This document shows positions 62,605-64,000 of a stretch of 64,000 bases of DNA, one piece after another (within the stretch, counting starts at the first letter, position 1; each line of letters opens with the position of its first letter). The notes beneath the pieces were generated by a model, which searched no databases, was not told where the DNA came from, and saw nothing but the letters and a program-made list of their open reading frames with translations. The stretch is from an uncultured Granulosicoccus sp. (lineage in GTDB: Bacteria > Pseudomonadota > Gammaproteobacteria > Granulosicoccales > Granulosicoccaceae), in NCBI GenBank assembly GCA_947499955.1, contig CANMQI010000015.1, positions 1 through 64,000 on the forward strand, given 5' to 3'. The translations under genes and the position numbers were made by a program.

Positions 62605-63660
62605 TCAGTCCCTGTCTTCGTTCTCCAACAGACGCTGCTTGCGCTCGACTCCCCAGCGGTAGCCCGTTATCTTGCCATTGACACCCACCACTCGATGACA
62701 GGGTACCAGCACCGCCACGGGGTTGGCGCCGCAGGCCCGAGCAACCGCGCGTGCCGCGGTAGGCTTGCCGATACGAGCGGCAAGCTGTGAATAGCTTTCG
62801 GTGGTGCCCGGAGCAATTTCCCGCAAGGCAGCCCAGACCTTTTCCTGGAAGGCCGTGCCCTGAACATCCAGGGGGAGTGTCGCGGCCAGTGACGGATTTT
62901 CGATTCCCGCCACGACGTCCTCGACCAGTTGCCGCAGCGCCTGCCGGTTCTGCGTAAGCGTCGCCCGGCTGAAGCGCTCAGTCAGGTCCTGTTGCAATTG
63001 CGCCTGATTCTCTCCGAAGAGAATGCTGCAGATGCCTCGTTCAGTGGTGGCGACCACGATCTTGCCAAAGCGGCTATGACCAAAGGCGTACTGAATGCTC
63101 ATGCCTTCCCCCTGTCGTTGATAGGACCTGGCACTCATGCCCAGTCGATTGGCCCCATCGGCATAGTAGGCCGATGAACTGTCGTAGCCGGCATCCAGCA
63201 AGGCTCGGGTGACCGACGATTCACTGGCCAGCGCCTTGCCCAGATTATCGGCCCGCACCGCCTTGATGTACTGCTTGGGCCCCATACCCAGAAACTGCTG
63301 AAACAGCTTCTGCAGGTGAAAACGACTGATAGCCAACTGCTGCGCCAGCTCCGCAACCTTCACAGGCTCCGCCGATGCGGCAATCAACGCACAGGCTTTT
63401 TCAACCAGCAAACGCTGACGCTCCTGCAATGGCGGCTGATCGGAATGACATCGCTGGCAAGCCCGCATGCCATCCTTCAGAGCTTCACCTCGATTGCGGT
63501 AGAAGCGCGTGTGTTCTCGCCTGGCCTCGCGCGACGGGCACGATGGATAGCAATAGATTCCGGTCGTGGTCACGCCATAGAGAAAGCACTCATCCGCGGC
63601 GGCATCGCGGTTCTGTACAGCCTGCCACTTCAGTTTGTCGTTGTTGAATGCGGGATTCAT
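62605..63660 (-). CDS. ada: Bifunctional Ada-type regulator / O6-alkylguanine methyltransferase
   Basis: 351 residues from the ATG at 63660; the frame is open to 63777, but the family start fits here. Domains: Ada zinc-binding domain with the four Cys (CYPSC ... CQRC) that accept methyl from phosphotriesters, an AraC-type helix-turn-helix (about 95-180), and a C-terminal MGMT domain with active Cys in PCHRV. Same order as E. coli Ada, so it both repairs and activates genes after methylation damage. It is single here. Confidence 0.93.
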   Translation of the reverse strand: MNPAFNNDKLKWQAVQNRDAAADECFLYGVTTTGIYCYPSCPSREARREHTRFYRNRGEALKDGMRACQRCHSDQPPLQERQRLLVEKACALIAASAEPVKVAELAQQLAISRFHLQKLFQQFLGMGPKQYIKAVRADNLGKALASESSVTRALLDAGYDSSSAYYADGANRLGMSARSYQRQGEGMSIQYAFGHSRFGKIVVATTERGICSILFGENQAQLQQDLTERFSRATLTQNRQALRQLVEDVVAGIENPSLAATLPLDVQGTAFQEKVWAALREIAPGTTESYSQLAARIGKPTAARAVARACGANPVAVLVPCHRVVGVNGKITGYRWGVERKQRLLENEDRD

Positions 63661-63800
63661 GATCCTGCGCCCCCCTTGCCTGGTTCCGAGTATCGTTGAA
63701 CCCAGACTAGTTTTCCAGCGCCGCGCCGTCTTCTGAATTTGTGTTCTCGAATGTATTCGCCACGTATTCGTGCACATACCGGCACCGGACAGAGTGCCTC

Positions 63801-64000
63801 TCAGAGCGGCTGCACGCTCGGCAGATTACCCGACGGGTTGACCGGAAATACCGATATTGCATTCTTGCCCTGCAACTTGGCGTCGTACATCGCCGCATCG
63901 GCATTCTTGATCAGCTGCGTCGGCGTATCGGCATCGTCAGGAAATCGTGCGCAACCGATACTGACCGAAACCCTGTGCGGCAACTCATCAACCAGATAAG
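63801..64000 (-). CDS. GGDEF-domain protein, 3' end only
   Basis: The frame is open to the window edge, and the start lies beyond it. The visible C-terminal 65 residues (VSVSIGCARFPDDADT, NADAAMYDAKLQGKN) are the last part of a GGDEF diguanylate cyclase domain. The active GGDEF signature itself lies outside the window, so activity cannot be judged. Ends 140 bp from the ada-like start. Confidence 0.85.
   Translation of the reverse strand, partial: YLVDELPHRVSVSIGCARFPDDADTPTQLIKNADAAMYDAKLQGKNAISVFPVNPSGNLPSVQPL

Overview
The window reads as chromosomal DNA of a free-living, probably marine, Gammaproteobacterium. It is GC-rich by eye. It carries PII/GlnB, an NudC-type Nudix hydrolase, YbjQ-like proteins, a DUF6164-type protein, an NdvB-type glucan synthase and a Fur-controlled imelysin operon, and many genes encode secreted or outer-membrane products. 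A Chromatiales or Granulosicoccaceae-like source is a guess only. I found no rRNA, tRNA, CRISPR array, prophage or complete insertion sequence. Coding density is high on both strands.

Layout. 0-8 kb holds a truncated OmpA-domain protein with a Pro/Glu/Ala repeat, a coiled-coil membrane protein, a DsbA-like protein, a secreted DUF1800/DUF1501 pair, an exported protein of unknown function, CsaA and a glycine-zipper OmpA lipoprotein. 8-17 kb holds an SLC13-type permease, an AstE-like protein with altered active site, a GT2, a DUF6164 protein, a GH16 with two FN3 domains, an HELVH lipoprotein, an HNH nuclease and an unusual spaced-repeat array. 17-25 kb holds an ABC exporter, a LysR regulator, PII, an EAL protein and a large DUF349 protein. 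25-31 kb holds the MoxR/DUF58/transglutaminase operon and HupE. 31-36 kb is a Fur-box-led operon of imelysin, di-heme DUF1111, imelysin and DUF1513. 36-49 kb holds a PLP dehydratase, a CHASE histidine kinase with its receiver, a membrane protein, an EEP hydrolase, MipA, NudC, an overlapping YbjQ/YbjQ/M48 operon, an MTAN-like/SPL radical-SAM pair and an SDR.

49-57.6 kb is the most interesting stretch. Two paralogous small secreted Cys/Trp proteins flank a response regulator, a histidine kinase with a sugar-binding-like sensor, a DUF4384 lipoprotein, an OmpA protein, a YceI-OmpA fusion and a secreted caspase-like protein that ends in a CxxCH motif. The DUF4384 and OmpA proteins share the peptide RGIAGVR, written with different synonymous codons. 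I infer a cell-envelope module that has not been described as a unit.

57.9-62.5 kb is a GH17-GT2 glucan synthase followed by an LtaS/OpgB-like phosphoglycerol transferase, so probably synthesis and decoration of a periplasmic beta-glucan. 62.6-64 kb holds an Ada/Ogt-type DNA repair protein and the end of a GGDEF protein.

Short tandem repeats with units of 6, 7, 8, 9, 14 and 18 bp recur through the window, both between genes and inside regions encoding exported N-termini.
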